DNA of 64,000 bases from an uncultured Myxococcales bacterium. Its GTDB lineage: Bacteria; Myxococcota_A; UBA9042. The DNA is taken from assembly GCA_903924465.1 (NCBI GenBank), contig CAIYBN010000103.1, forward strand, positions 43,168-107,167, given 5' to 3'. Positions 36,790-45,721 of this stretch are shown one piece after another. A program made the position numbers and the translations under genes. The notes beneath the pieces are model-generated. The model was not told the origin of the DNA and searched no databases. It saw nothing but the letters and a program-made list of their open reading frames with translations. Every line of letters starts with the position of its first letter. Within the stretch, counting starts at the first letter, position 1.

Positions 36790-37959
36790 GTGGTCCTCGC
36801 AATCCAGAACCATGACGCGCACATCGCGTGTATCGAGCCCTACGTGCCGGTCGACCCATGGCTGGAGGCTGCGCTGCGCAGCGTCCTGACGTCCGGTCGG
36901 CTGACCAACCACGGGCCACACGTGCTGGCACTGGAGCGCGCGTTGTCGGGCTGGCTGGAGGAGGACATCCTGGCGGTGTCGTCCGGTTCCACCGCGATTG
37001 AAATCGGTCTCCGGGCGATCCAGTTGGTCGCAGATCCACATCAACCCCGCGCGCTCGTGCTGCCGGCATGCACCTACGTGGCGACGCTGAACGCAGTTCA
37101 ACGGGCAAATTACACACCGGTATTCTGCGACATCGACCCGACCACGTGGACGCTGTGTCCAGACGCGCTCGGAGCGATTCTCCGGTCGCGGTCCGACATC
37201 GCGGTCGTCTTGCCCGTGAACGTCTACGGCGTGTCGCCGGACCTCCCGCGGATTCGCGCTCTGGCCAACCGGGCGGGCGCTCGTGTGCTCTACGACTGTG
37301 CGCACGGACTGGGCACACGCGTTCCGGACAGTTTCCGGCAGCAGGGCGCCCACGTGACGGCGTGGAGCATGCACGCGACGAAGCTCCTGCCGGCTGGCGA
37401 AGGTGGCCTGATTGCCAGCGACGACCCGCGGATCCTGGAATCCGTTCGCTTGCTACGCAATCACGGCATCGGTGCCGATCCGCTGGCGACGGTGCTCGGC
37501 TCCAACGGCAAGCTCTCGGAGCTGCACGCCGCGGTCGCGCTGGCCAGTTTTCGGCGCCTCGATTCGATCCTGGCGCGGCGCCGGGCGCACATGACGCGGC
37601 TGAGCGGCTTCTTGCGGCAGTTGGCCCCCAGGCGTGTGCAGCTTCAGGCATGCGCGCCGGGCGTGGAGAGCAACGCACAGAATTTGACCGTGTTGGTGAC
37701 GGATGACGCCGGCGTGCCCGCACCGCTTCTCGCGGCGCGATGGATTGCCGCGCTCGCGGACCTGAACGTCGAAGCGCGACGCTACTTTTGGCCGCCGTTG
37801 CACCACTTGCGGCGCCTGAATGCGCGCGCGGTGTCCTTGCCGGTCACCGATGCCGTCATGCCTGCGTTGGTCTGCCTGCCGCTGCACACGGAGATGGTCG
37901 AAGCGACGCTGGCGCGGTTGGAGATCGCGCTCGAACGCAGTCTGACGGGGCTGAACTGA
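36790..37959 (+). CDS. DegT/DnrJ/EryC1/StrS family PLP-dependent sugar aminotransferase
   Basis: These enzymes transfer an amino group to keto-sugars (or act as dehydratases) in surface-glycan or antibiotic-sugar synthesis. In this 389-residue protein the family motifs are LTSGRLTNHGPHVLALE near the start, SSGSTAIEIGL (phosphate loop), LPVNVYGVSPDL, YDCAHGLG, and the PLP lysine in WSMHATKLLPAGEGGLI. KLSELHAAVALASFRRLD follows as in the family. The start is GTG at 36790 with GGAG upstream. The downstream glycosyltransferase begins 21 bases after the stop, indicating a two-gene operon for a glycan. Confidence 0.88.
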   Translation: MVLAIQNHDAHIACIEPYVPVDPWLEAALRSVLTSGRLTNHGPHVLALERALSGWLEEDILAVSSGSTAIEIGLRAIQLVADPHQPRALVLPACTYVATLNAVQRANYTPVFCDIDPTTWTLCPDALGAILRSRSDIAVVLPVNVYGVSPDLPRIRALANRAGARVLYDCAHGLGTRVPDSFRQQGAHVTAWSMHATKLLPAGEGGLIASDDPRILESVRLLRNHGIGADPLATVLGSNGKLSELHAAVALASFRRLDSILARRRAHMTRLSGFLRQLAPRRVQLQACAPGVESNAQNLTVLVTDDAGVPAPLLAARWIAALADLNVEARRYFWPPLHHLRRLNARAVSLPVTDAVMPALVCLPLHTEMVEATLARLEIALERSLTGLN

Positions 37960-37980
37960 GTGCACGAGAGGGAGAGTCCT

Positions 37981-38817
37981 ATGGAAGGTCCAGTCTGGAG
38001 CGTCGTGATCCCGTTGTGGAATGAAGCGACTGTCGTCGACGAATTGGTGGAGCGCTGTCTGCGCGCGCTGGACGCGTTGCCGGAATCCGCGGAGCTCGTC
38101 CTGGTGGACGATGGCTCCAGCGACGCGACGGCAGCGCGCCTCACGACTTGGCGCGTGCGTGACCCGCGCGTGCGCCCAGTGTTGCTCGGGCAGAACGCAG
38201 GCCAGTTTCGCGCCACCCAAGCGGGGCTGCGCGTGGCACGCGGTCGGCTGATTGTGACGCTGGATGGAGACTTGCAGGATCCGCCCGAGTTGATTCCACA
38301 ACTCGCGGCGCGCCTTTGCGCCGGGCAGTGCCTCGATGTGGTGTTCGCTGCCAAGACCGCGCGCGAGGATCCGCTCTGGTTGCGCATCGGCGCGCGGCTC
38401 CACGAAATGCTCCAGCGCACGCTGTGCGGCCGGCCGTGGCCGGGTGCCGTGGGCAGTTTCGCGGCGATGCATGCGCAGACGGCGCGTCACGTGTTGCAGG
38501 CTCGGTTCGCCCACGCCAACTTGGCCGCTGTGCTGGTGGGCGCAGGTGCGCGCTGTGCCGTGGAACCGTACGAACGCGCCTGCCGCCAGAATGGTCCTTC
38601 GCACGTCGGTGCGGGCGGGCTCGTCGCCGAGGCGTTGGGCTCGCTGGTCGCGTCCGGCGCGTTGCGTCGCATGAACGTCGCATTGGGCGCTGCGCTTTTC
38701 CTGTTTGTGTACAGCAACATTCACTTGGTGTTCCTGCACACGGTCTCGACGGCCGCACTTGCCATTGGCGGCGTGCTCGCTTGGCACAGACCACGGCGCC
38801 TGCCCACCCCCCTGTAA
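37981..38817 (+). CDS. Family 2 glycosyltransferase, dolichol/undecaprenyl-phosphate type
   Basis: A 278-residue enzyme with the GT2 fold: WSVVIPLWNEATVVDELVE, the DDGSSD motif, LDGDLQDPPE (the DxD-type metal site) and a long acceptor region. One or two hydrophobic segments at the C-terminus (ALGAALFLFVYSNIHLVFL and STAALAIGGVLAW) would anchor it in the inner membrane, as in polyprenyl-phosphate glycosyltransferases (ArnC/DPM1-like). The ATG at 37981 follows GGGAG. With the upstream sugar aminotransferase it suggests transfer of an amino sugar to a lipid carrier. The donor cannot be told. Confidence 0.85.
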   Translation: MEGPVWSVVIPLWNEATVVDELVERCLRALDALPESAELVLVDDGSSDATAARLTTWRVRDPRVRPVLLGQNAGQFRATQAGLRVARGRLIVTLDGDLQDPPELIPQLAARLCAGQCLDVVFAAKTAREDPLWLRIGARLHEMLQRTLCGRPWPGAVGSFAAMHAQTARHVLQARFAHANLAAVLVGAGARCAVEPYERACRQNGPSHVGAGGLVAEALGSLVASGALRRMNVALGAALFLFVYSNIHLVFLHTVSTAALAIGGVLAWHRPRRLPTPL

Positions 38818-38869
38818 ACATGCCTGCCAAGACTGGAGATCAAATGCTGTAATGCGGTAGGCATGTTTA
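38815..38869 (+). repeat. Inverted repeat closing the glycan gene pair
   Basis: TAAACATGCCT (38815-38825) and AGGCATGTTTA (38859-38869) are perfect 11-base inverted arms, extending to 14 with one mismatch, around a ~27-base spacer. The left arm begins at the glycosyltransferase stop codon. There is no T-run after it, so a standard intrinsic terminator is not indicated. It could be a two-way transcript barrier, a protein site or a mobile-element end. Confidence 0.5.
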
Positions 38870-38930
38870 GTTGCTGGCCGGGTCGCCAAGCTCGCGTCCC
38901 TGCGGGCCGACTCGCGGCGACACAAGATAT

Positions 38931-38959
38931 TTGACTCCGAGTCCATGCAGGGGTGTATA
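38931..38959 (+). promoter_or_regulatory. Possible orphan promoter facing the M20 peptidase gene
   Basis: TTGACT at 38931-38936 and TGTATA at 38954-38959 are 17 bases apart, in the 262-base stretch between the two convergent genes. No plausible plus-strand gene lies downstream, so it would give either an antisense RNA to the peptidase gene or nothing at all. Confidence 0.25.
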
Positions 38960-39079
38960 GCGCGCTGCCCGCTTCCCGACGCTGTTGCCGCCAAGCGTGC
39001 GCGGTGCACCACGCGACGGGCGTTCTCATCGACGTCGTCTGGTGGACCGTCGAGCGCCGCTCGGCAGCCAATGGGCAAC

Positions 39080-40261
39080 CTAACGCGCCGCTGGGTCACG
39101 CGTCGCACCACAGGCCAACACCGCAACGCTCGCGTAGAGTCGGGCCGCGGCTTCAACTTCGCTCAGGGCGACCGACTCGCCGGGAGCGTGGGCTGCACTC
39201 AGCGCGCCGGGGCCACAGACGATGGTCATGCTGCCACGGTCGACGAACAGCCCGGCATCCGAATGGGACGGAAACACGCCCGCCTGCCAGTCGCGATCCT
39301 GCTGCTGAAAGGCCGCGCGCAGGGGTGCGAGACGCGGATCGTCCTCAGAGTTGGCAAAAGCCGCCGCCTGGAACAGCGTCTCACTGGCCAGTTGGCACGC
39401 CGGATGTCCCCATTGCGCCGCCTCGCGGGAGTTCTCGATGCGCCGCAGCACTTCGGCCGGGTCGACTCCGGGCGCCCAATGCAAGTCCAGCAGCGCATCG
39501 CAGCTGTCGGCGACGACGAACAACGTATCCCCGCCGCGAATCAGCCGCGCATTGGCGGCGATGATGCCTGCGGGATCGGAGCCGGGCATGCCGTCGAGCA
39601 CCGCGAGCAGCCAAGTCAACATGGCGTGGATGGCGCTGCCGCCGCCGCCGGAGAGGGCCGCGTGCGCGCGGGTGCCGCTCGCGGTCAAGTGGCACTCCGC
39701 GTAGCCGAAATGCGAAATGCACGGCTCGAGCGACGTCGGCTCGCCGACCAGGCACAAAGGCGCGGTGAACTCGACCGGCAGGGCCGCAGAACCATCGCCG
39801 TACTCCTCTTCGCCGACGACCAGGGCCAAGCCGACACCGCGCTGCAAGGCAATACCGCTCGCCGCCAACGCGAGAAATGCTTCCACCTGCGCCGCGCAAC
39901 CGCCTTTCATGTCAGCAGAACCGAGACCGGTCAACACGTCGCCAGCCACCTGCGCGCGGTGAAAGGCCATCGCGCCGGGCCCGCTCGCAATCGTGTCGAC
40001 ATGACCCACGAGCAGAAGACCCAGCGGCTCCGGACCGATCCGCACCAGCAGGTTATGCCGCGGCGCGGTCCCCTGCGGATTCGCCACGGCTTGGCGCGTC
40101 ACTGAAAGTCCGTGCTGCTCAAGCGACCGCGCAAAGACTTCAGTCGCAGGTTCTTCGGCGTACGTCGGGCTGTAGACGTCCACCGCCGCCACGGTCAGCG
40201 CGCGCACGCGTCCGGCATCGATGCGTGCCAGGACTGCTGCCAGCGCGGCTTCAGTGGCCAT
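39080..40261 (-). CDS. M20 family metallopeptidase (ArgE/DapE/CPG2-like)
   Basis: A 393-residue zinc hydrolase of the acetylornithine deacetylase / succinyl-diaminopimelate desuccinylase / carboxypeptidase G2 group. Metal and catalytic motifs are LLVGHVDTI (His and Asp of HxD), GLGSADMKGG (bridging Asp) and ALVVGEEEYGD (catalytic Glu pair). The dimerisation lid carries LTASGTRAHAALSGGG, and HAPGESVALSE is near the end, as in the family. Which N-acyl substrate is used cannot be read from this. The ATG at 40261 follows GGGAG and overlaps the GNAT gene by 11 bases, so acetyl transfer and deacylation may be linked. Confidence 0.88.
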   Translation of the reverse strand: MATEAALAAVLARIDAGRVRALTVAAVDVYSPTYAEEPATEVFARSLEQHGLSVTRQAVANPQGTAPRHNLLVRIGPEPLGLLLVGHVDTIASGPGAMAFHRAQVAGDVLTGLGSADMKGGCAAQVEAFLALAASGIALQRGVGLALVVGEEEYGDGSAALPVEFTAPLCLVGEPTSLEPCISHFGYAECHLTASGTRAHAALSGGGGSAIHAMLTWLLAVLDGMPGSDPAGIIAANARLIRGGDTLFVVADSCDALLDLHWAPGVDPAEVLRRIENSREAAQWGHPACQLASETLFQAAAFANSEDDPRLAPLRAAFQQQDRDWQAGVFPSHSDAGLFVDRGSMTIVCGPGALSAAHAPGESVALSEVEAAARLYASVAVLACGATRDPAAR

Positions 40262-40859
40262 CCCCGTCTCCCTTGCTCTTGCGCGCCGCCGCCCGCTGAT
40301 ACGCGCCGCGCACGCCGCCCGGTCGATCCGCAACCCGTCCCTTGCGGTGATGCGCGATATACTTGGGGTCATACGTCAGGTTCTTCGACAGGTAGACGTG
40401 CTCGCTGTCCTCGTCAAACCCTTGCGCGGCAAAGAAGGAAATCGCCGCCGTGTTTTCCGCGTCGGTGTCGGCCATGATCATCCGGGCACCCAGTTCGATG
40501 AACACATTCTGCAGATGCCCGACCAGTTTGGCGCCGATGCCGCGCCGGCCGCCCCCTGGATCGACGCCGAGCCAAATCAGGTAGCCGTATGTCCATGCGC
40601 TACCTGGCTTTTCCAGCATCGTCCCGACCGCGAAACCGACCAATTTGTCGCCGATCTCCGCGACGAGGCACGTCTCTGTGTCCGAGGCAAAATGCGTGGC
40701 CAGCGCGTACTGGTCCCACGTGCGATACAGCGACGGCCAGCGTTCGGCCGTAAACAGCGATTCGCCAAGCGCGTAGACGCGACCGAGATCGCCAATCTCC
40801 ATTTCACGCACTTCCAGGGCGATGCGCGCGGCGCGTTCGGGATGTCCAGGTTCGGCCAT
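40251..40859 (-). CDS. GNAT family N-acetyltransferase
   Basis: A 202-residue acetyl-CoA-dependent transferase. The GNAT core includes a first motif around IALEVREMEIGDLGRVY, the beta4 strand YLIWLGVDP, the acetyl-CoA pyrophosphate loop GGGRRGIGAKLV, and the C-terminal strand MIMADTDAENTAAISFFAAQ with FDEDSEHVYLSKNL. The tail (~170-202) is rich in Arg, Lys and Gly and is outside the fold. It resembles Rim/peptide N-acetyltransferases, but the acceptor is not evident. It starts the pair with the M20 peptidase. A 30-50-base lead separates it from the next minus-strand gene, with no clear promoter. Confidence 0.85.
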   Translation of the reverse strand: MAEPGHPERAARIALEVREMEIGDLGRVYALGESLFTAERWPSLYRTWDQYALATHFASDTETCLVAEIGDKLVGFAVGTMLEKPGSAWTYGYLIWLGVDPGGGRRGIGAKLVGHLQNVFIELGARMIMADTDAENTAAISFFAAQGFDEDSEHVYLSKNLTYDPKYIAHHRKGRVADRPGGVRGAYQRAAARKSKGDGDGH

Positions 40860-40944
40860 GGGCTGCCTCGTCGGGCGCTGCGATCGCAGCGGTGGTGGCT
40901 GCCATGATAGCGGGGCAAGCCATCGTGCGCCACCGATCGCCCGA

Positions 40945-41811
40945 TCATGGCACCAACGTCACGTCCACCGAGGTCTTGGCCTCAAACGGCGTCGCGCTGC
41001 CATTCGCGGCCGTCTGCGTCCCTTTGGCGCTGAGGACGAGCGTGTAGGTACCCACTGGAAACGCCGCGCCTTCCGGCGTTCCCGTGTCCGAAGGACCGTT
41101 CCAAGCCTTGCCGTCCCAAGTGAACGTCTGGCCGAAGGTGCCCTTGCTGAGTACGCCGGGTTTGCCGACGTACGGCGCGCAGTGGCCGGATTCGCACAAG
41201 CAGTAGGAAGTCGGATCGACGCCCAATTTCTCAAAGACAATCAAGCCACTCGGCCCAGGTTGGCCGCAGCCGGTTTGTGTTTGCGGCGTGATGCCGACGA
41301 CATCGTGATCGATGACGATGTCATAGCCGATGGTGATTCCCGCGGCGGCTTCCGCAAGCGTAAACTGGCACTTGGCTGCGGTGACTTCGATGTGAATGGC
41401 ATCCGCAGCGGCGACGTGATCGTGCATGTGGCACGAGGTGTCCTTGGCGCTCTTGCAGAGGACGGCGCCCGAGGCGCAGGTGCACGTGCAGTCGCCGACC
41501 GTTTGGCTGGGTGTGCCAGCGAAACCGATGCATTCCGAGCACATGAATCCCGTGCAGGCCTGCCAATTGCTGTCGTTCATGTGGCATTCCCAGCCGGTCG
41601 GCCCACACGTTTCTCCGGGCGTTGGGCCGCCGACACAGCTACCGGACACTTCCGCACTGGCAGAGACATCTGCGGGTCCGGCCACATCGCCAAACGCCAC
41701 GGTGTCGACGTCTGGCTGACTGTCGACAGCAGCGGTGTCGGAATCTGCAGGCGTCGAGCCACCGCACGCGCTGGCCAAGGCCGCGAGGGTGACGGCAACC
41801 ATACGTCTCAT
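40945..41811 (-). CDS. Cys/His-containing lipoprotein, unknown function
   Basis: The ATG at 41811 follows GGAG by 6 bases. Lipobox LASAC, then an Asp/Val/Ala-rich linker (~17-55). The 288-residue protein has about 16 cysteines outside the signal, spaced in pairs (CGPTGWEC, MCSEC, DCTCTC, CLCESGHC), and an HH/Cys cluster SCHMHDHV that might bind metal. From ~150 on the sequence is beta-rich (GYDIVIDHDVVGITP, GTFGQTFTWDGKAWNG, PVGTYTLVLSAKG). I do not recognise a family. Acidic linkers of this kind recur on the other lipoproteins in this window. Confidence 0.7.
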   Translation of the reverse strand: MRRMVAVTLAALASACGGSTPADSDTAAVDSQPDVDTVAFGDVAGPADVSASAEVSGSCVGGPTPGETCGPTGWECHMNDSNWQACTGFMCSECIGFAGTPSQTVGDCTCTCASGAVLCKSAKDTSCHMHDHVAAADAIHIEVTAAKCQFTLAEAAAGITIGYDIVIDHDVVGITPQTQTGCGQPGPSGLIVFEKLGVDPTSYCLCESGHCAPYVGKPGVLSKGTFGQTFTWDGKAWNGPSDTGTPEGAAFPVGTYTLVLSAKGTQTAANGSATPFEAKTSVDVTLVP

Positions 41812-41912
41812 GCGCGCTCCGGGGCTCGGCGCCTCAGAAGGTGCGCGGGCAGTTTGTGAAGGTAGTCAAGATCACTGGGTTTCACAAGGACCATTCGCAA
41901 CGTTCGGGCCGG

Positions 41913-44126
41913 TCAGGCCGTTCCCAGCGCGCGCCGCAGCTGTTCTTCGCTGAACGGCTTTTCCAGACTCATCGCACCCGGTGGAATGCTGCCACGTTCC
42001 ACCAGCACCGCCGTCGGATAGGCCGACATGAACACGATCTGGAGGTTCGGTCGTTCCCGCCGCAGCCATTCTGCCAGCGCACCACCGGTGCCTCCGGGCA
42101 GGACGATGTCCGTCAGCAACACGTCAATCTCGCCAGCATGTTGCGCAACCACGCGCTTTGCGTCGTCAAAGCTGTCCGCCATCAGGATCTCAAACGGCTG
42201 GTGCGCCAGCATGTTCTGGATGGTAAAGCGGATGAGCGACTCGTCTTCGACGACCAGAAGCGTCCGGCGCGCTTGCGGCGCTGGCACCGGATTCGTCTGG
42301 CTCGTCGTAGCGGGCACCGGAACGGTCGACGCCGTATCATGCACCTGGCGCGGCAGGAGCAACGTGAACCGTGCACCGCTGCCAGGCTCGCTGGTGACAT
42401 CCACGCCGCCGCCCATGCGGTCGACAGTTCGGTAGACGGCGTACAGTCCCAGACCCGTGCCCTCGCCCGCTGGCTTGGTGGTGAAGAACGGCTCAAAGAG
42501 GTGCTGCTGCACGTCCGGGGAAATGCCCGAACCTGTGTCTTCGACTTCCAACTGGACGTACCGCCCCGCCGGCAGCGCCCCCGAGGGACTGGCCTTGACC
42601 TCGGTCAGATCGACTTCCTGTGTCGAAATCCGCAGCTTTCCACCCTCCTTCATGGCATCGCGGGCATTCACCGCGAGGTTCATCAACACCTGCTCCAGGC
42701 TGCTGGGATCGCCCCAAATCGTGTCGTCGGTTGCAGCGAGGATGACGCTGAGCGCGATATCCTCGCCGAGGACGTTCTGGAGAATCCGGGCGACGGTCCG
42801 CACCACCGGATGCAACGCCATCGGCCCCAGCGGCGCTGCCGGCATCCGGGCATGGCTGAGCAACTGCCTGGTCAGCGTCGCGCCACGTTCCGCCGCGCCC
42901 TTGATGTCGGCAAGATGCGTCGCCGCCTCGTGATTCGCCGAAAGATGTTGCTGAGCGGCGGCGCAGCAGCCCAGAACGCCCATCAGCAGGTTATTGAAAT
43001 CATGCGCAATACCTGTGGACAGTCGGGCAATCGCTTCCATCTTCTGGGCTTGGCGGAACTGCGCCTCCAACTGACGCTGCTCGGTCAAGTCGCGCATGAT
43101 GGCGGTGAAACGCCGCACGTTCGCCTCTTCAAACTCGCTGACGATGATCTCCAGCGGAAAGATTTCACCGTTCTTGCGGCTGCCTTCGACTTCAAGCCGG
43201 CGCCCCGACGGAAGGTGCTTACCGGACTGCACATAGCGCGCGATGTAGCCGTCGTGCGCGTTACGATGCGGCGGTGGCACCAGCAGGCTCATGCTGCGCC
43301 CGAGAATCTCTGACGCCGCCCAGCCGAACGTACTCTCGGCCTTCCGGTTGAATAACTCAATGATTCCATTGCGATCCGTCGTCACAATCGCCGCGCCTGC
43401 CGCATCGAGCAGCGTCCGCAATTGGCCTTCACTGTGACGCAACCGTTCCTCGGACAGCGCACGCAGCGCAATCTCGGCGCGCAGGCCGTCCTCCGTGAAT
43501 CCCAATTCCGCCGTGCGTTCCACGACACGAAACTCCAGTTCTTCAGAAGCAACACGAAGTTCCGCCGCCAGCCGCTCGCGCGCGGTGATGTCGCTGATCG
43601 TGATGCGCAGCAACTGCGTCGCATCCGGTTGGCGCTCGACATTGATCTGCAGACTCGCCGGAAAACGCGGCAAATCTGCACGGTTGAGCTTCAATTCCAG
43701 CACTTGCGTCTGGGCGCTGTTGAACGCCGCGATGCGACGGAGGTAGAACAGGTCCTGGTCGTCTGGATCGATGAGTTGCGTAAACGGCAGGCCGGGCAAA
43801 GCGGCTTGCGCGATGCCAAACAGCGAGGCAGCCATGCGATTCGCTTCGACAATCAGACCCTGCGCGTTCAGCTCACAGTAGCCGATCGGCGCCCGATCGA
43901 ACAGCTCCTGATAGCGGGTCTTGGACGCCTCCAGTTCCAGCTGGCTTTGGCGCAGCGCCTCGTTCTGCACTTCCAACTCGATCTGGTGGATGCGCATCTC
44001 GTGCAACAGGGCACCGGGCTCGTCACCCACGCGCGGATCGTGTGCGTCGTCGCGTGCTGCCGCGAGCGCCTCGGCCCGCGCCCGAAGTGCATCCGCCATC
44101 GGAAGGGTTTCTCGGTCGCTAGCCAT
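41913..44126 (-). CDS. PAS-PAS hybrid histidine kinase with C-terminal receiver domain
   Basis: A 737-residue cytosolic sensor kinase. A Glu/Leu coiled helix (~40-75) precedes a first PAS domain (~70-190, RAPIGYCELNAQGLIVEANRM). A linking coiled coil follows, then a second PAS (~245-365, AIVTTDRNGIIELFNRKAE). The phosphoaccepting His is in STGIAHDFNNLLMG, the ATP site in LMNLAVNARDAM and LEVEDTGSGI, and the G2 box in GEGTGLGLYAV. A receiver domain closes the protein (LLVVEDESLIRFTI, with the likely phospho-Asp in VLLTDIVLPGGTGG). No membrane segment is seen. The ATG at 44126 overlaps the upstream PAS-fragment gene, so the two are co-translated. Output partners are not in this window. Confidence 0.92.
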   Translation of the reverse strand: MASDRETLPMADALRARAEALAAARDDAHDPRVGDEPGALLHEMRIHQIELEVQNEALRQSQLELEASKTRYQELFDRAPIGYCELNAQGLIVEANRMAASLFGIAQAALPGLPFTQLIDPDDQDLFYLRRIAAFNSAQTQVLELKLNRADLPRFPASLQINVERQPDATQLLRITISDITARERLAAELRVASEELEFRVVERTAELGFTEDGLRAEIALRALSEERLRHSEGQLRTLLDAAGAAIVTTDRNGIIELFNRKAESTFGWAASEILGRSMSLLVPPPHRNAHDGYIARYVQSGKHLPSGRRLEVEGSRKNGEIFPLEIIVSEFEEANVRRFTAIMRDLTEQRQLEAQFRQAQKMEAIARLSTGIAHDFNNLLMGVLGCCAAAQQHLSANHEAATHLADIKGAAERGATLTRQLLSHARMPAAPLGPMALHPVVRTVARILQNVLGEDIALSVILAATDDTIWGDPSSLEQVLMNLAVNARDAMKEGGKLRISTQEVDLTEVKASPSGALPAGRYVQLEVEDTGSGISPDVQQHLFEPFFTTKPAGEGTGLGLYAVYRTVDRMGGGVDVTSEPGSGARFTLLLPRQVHDTASTVPVPATTSQTNPVPAPQARRTLLVVEDESLIRFTIQNMLAHQPFEILMADSFDDAKRVVAQHAGEIDVLLTDIVLPGGTGGALAEWLRRERPNLQIVFMSAYPTAVLVERGSIPPGAMSLEKPFSEEQLRRALGTA

Positions 44127-44445
44127 GCTCAATCCGCTCAATCGTCGAAATGCCGTACAGCGAGCCCGTTTCGTCCAGCAACGCCCCGACGACCAGTTGG
44201 ACATTCACCAGCCGACCGTCCTTGGTCACGCGTTGCGTGTGCTGGATGTCGACGATCTCCCCACGCCGCAAGCGTTCGACCAACGCCACGGGTTCTGCCT
44301 GCCGCGCCTTGGGCGTCAACGCTGCGATCCGGTCATAGCCGGCAAGGTTGACGACGATTTGCCCCAGCGGCCGACCGATGTCGCCCGGGATCAGGTGGCT
44401 CACCGGCGCAGCCACGGGTGAGACGGGCGGAGTCTTCTTGCGCAC
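44119..44445 (-). CDS. Small PAS-fragment protein, possible remnant of a CheB-CheR-PAS protein
   Basis: A 108-residue protein starting with GTG at 44445, with GAGGAAG 6 bases before. The first half (HLIPGDIGRPLGQIVVNL) resembles the segment after CheR in CheB-CheR fusion proteins, LIPxDIGRPxxxIxxNL. The second half (RRGEIVDIQHTQRVTKDGR, then LDETGSLYGISTIERIE) looks like the last strands of another PAS domain. The middle of neither domain is complete, so it may be an internally deleted leftover. Its good ribosome site and 8-base overlap with the kinase suggest it is still translated and could be a partner subunit. Confidence 0.6.
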   Translation of the reverse strand: MRKKTPPVSPVAAPVSHLIPGDIGRPLGQIVVNLAGYDRIAALTPKARQAEPVALVERLRRGEIVDIQHTQRVTKDGRLVNVQLVVGALLDETGSLYGISTIERIEHG

Positions 44446-44741
44446 TGGGCTTCCTCACCTCCGCCGCTGGTCACACAGTACGGCCCTGTGAAACGTCCCG
44501 GCGTGCGAGCTATGCGCTCCGCCAAAACGGGCGCGGGAAGTCTGGACCCGGCCCGGGGACCCGTCAAGCGACCAGGCGTCGGTCGTCAATGGCACAACGG
44601 CCTGCGGCGGCGGCCTGCAACGACGAGGAACGCGCCCACAAGCGCCGCAAAAGCGGACGGCTCTGGCCGGTCCGCCCGGGCCCCATGGCGCTTGCCGGCA
44701 ACAGGCACACTGCGCTCCGGCAGTTGAAACCGACGACCACG

Positions 44742-45473
44742 TCACTCGGACTTGGGCAAAAGCCAGCGCCAATGCACCACAATTCGCTCCGGCAGCCACA
44801 GTTCCGCCGCTGTGAGCCACCATTGTCCCGCGAACCCAAGGCCCATCGTGGCGCCGCCGAAAATGATGCCGAGGGCGGCGGATTCGTAGCGTTTGGTAAT
44901 CCACCAGTGGGCGATGTCGAACAGCACGCCAAAGAACGGCATCGCCACGAGCACGGCCTTGAGGCCCTCGCGCCAGCGGGTCCGCACGAAGAAACTGCCG
45001 AGCATGAAGAACAGCAGCGGAATTCCCAACAAATGCACGTGGCTCATGCGCGCGAGCGTGTGGATTTCCACGCCGGTGTCGTATTGCACCAGGCCGTGCA
45101 ACTGCTCGAAATTGGTGATCTGCGGCGGATCCCCGGCGGCATCGTGGCACGTCGCGCAGTTCTCGGTCACGATTGGCGCCACCTCCGCGTAGCCCGCCTT
45201 GGTTGCACCACCTTGAATCCACGTGTGAATCTTCGCCAATTCCTCGTGCGATACGTTCTCGGCCATCTTGCCGTGCAGCGCGCTTTCCAGCCGATTCGTC
45301 GAACGGTCGCCGTAATACGTCGTTGCGACGCCCTTGAGCAGATCCTGGCCCTTCTGGTGATGCGGTTGAATTTCACTGGCATAGAGGTACACAAAGGCAA
45401 GAAAGAACCCAATGCCGAGGACAATCAGCACGGCGCTGGCAAAAACCTTCTCAGAAAGCTTGTAATTCCGCAT
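44742..45473 (-). CDS. Membrane-bound monoheme cytochrome c-like protein
   Basis: The ATG at 45473 follows GGAG; the 243-residue product begins MRNYKLSEKVFASA. Four to five hydrophobic segments are visible: residues ~12-33 (ASAVLIVLGIGFFLAFVYL), ~135-155 (LLGIPLLFFMLGSFF), ~167-185 and ~195-215. The periplasmic loop between the first two holds one heme-c motif, CATCH, in IVTENCATCHDAAGDPP, plus several histidines (HTLARMSHVHLLG) that could ligate hemes. Small membrane cytochromes with such loops are known from delta- and epsilonproteobacteria. It is the only gene between the PAS-fragment/kinase pair and the acyltransferase on this strand. No redox partner is near. Confidence 0.72.
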   Translation of the reverse strand: MRNYKLSEKVFASAVLIVLGIGFFLAFVYLYASEIQPHHQKGQDLLKGVATTYYGDRSTNRLESALHGKMAENVSHEELAKIHTWIQGGATKAGYAEVAPIVTENCATCHDAAGDPPQITNFEQLHGLVQYDTGVEIHTLARMSHVHLLGIPLLFFMLGSFFVRTRWREGLKAVLVAMPFFGVLFDIAHWWITKRYESAALGIIFGGATMGLGFAGQWWLTAAELWLPERIVVHWRWLLPKSE

Positions 45474-45721
45474 GTTGTCGCTCCATTCGCGGCGATCCGC
45501 AACCCCCGCAGGTCGCCGGACCGCACCGCGCGCCCGCAGGGTGGGCGAACGGCTGGCAGCGTCAATCGCAATCTGGAGTTCGTGTGTCGGCTTGAAGTGT
45601 TGGGAAGGTGGCGACAACGCCCGCGCTGTCTGGCAGCAGGTCAAACCGAACGCGCGCATCAACCGGGGCCGCAACGCCGTCACCTCGGCCGAGACGGGGA
45701 TTCAATGCGCCCGCGTCACGG

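Noticed and set aside
37453..39156. A 567-codon minus-strand open frame spanning the glycan pair
   Set aside because: Antisense to two genes with clear family motifs; no motif or ribosome site of its own.
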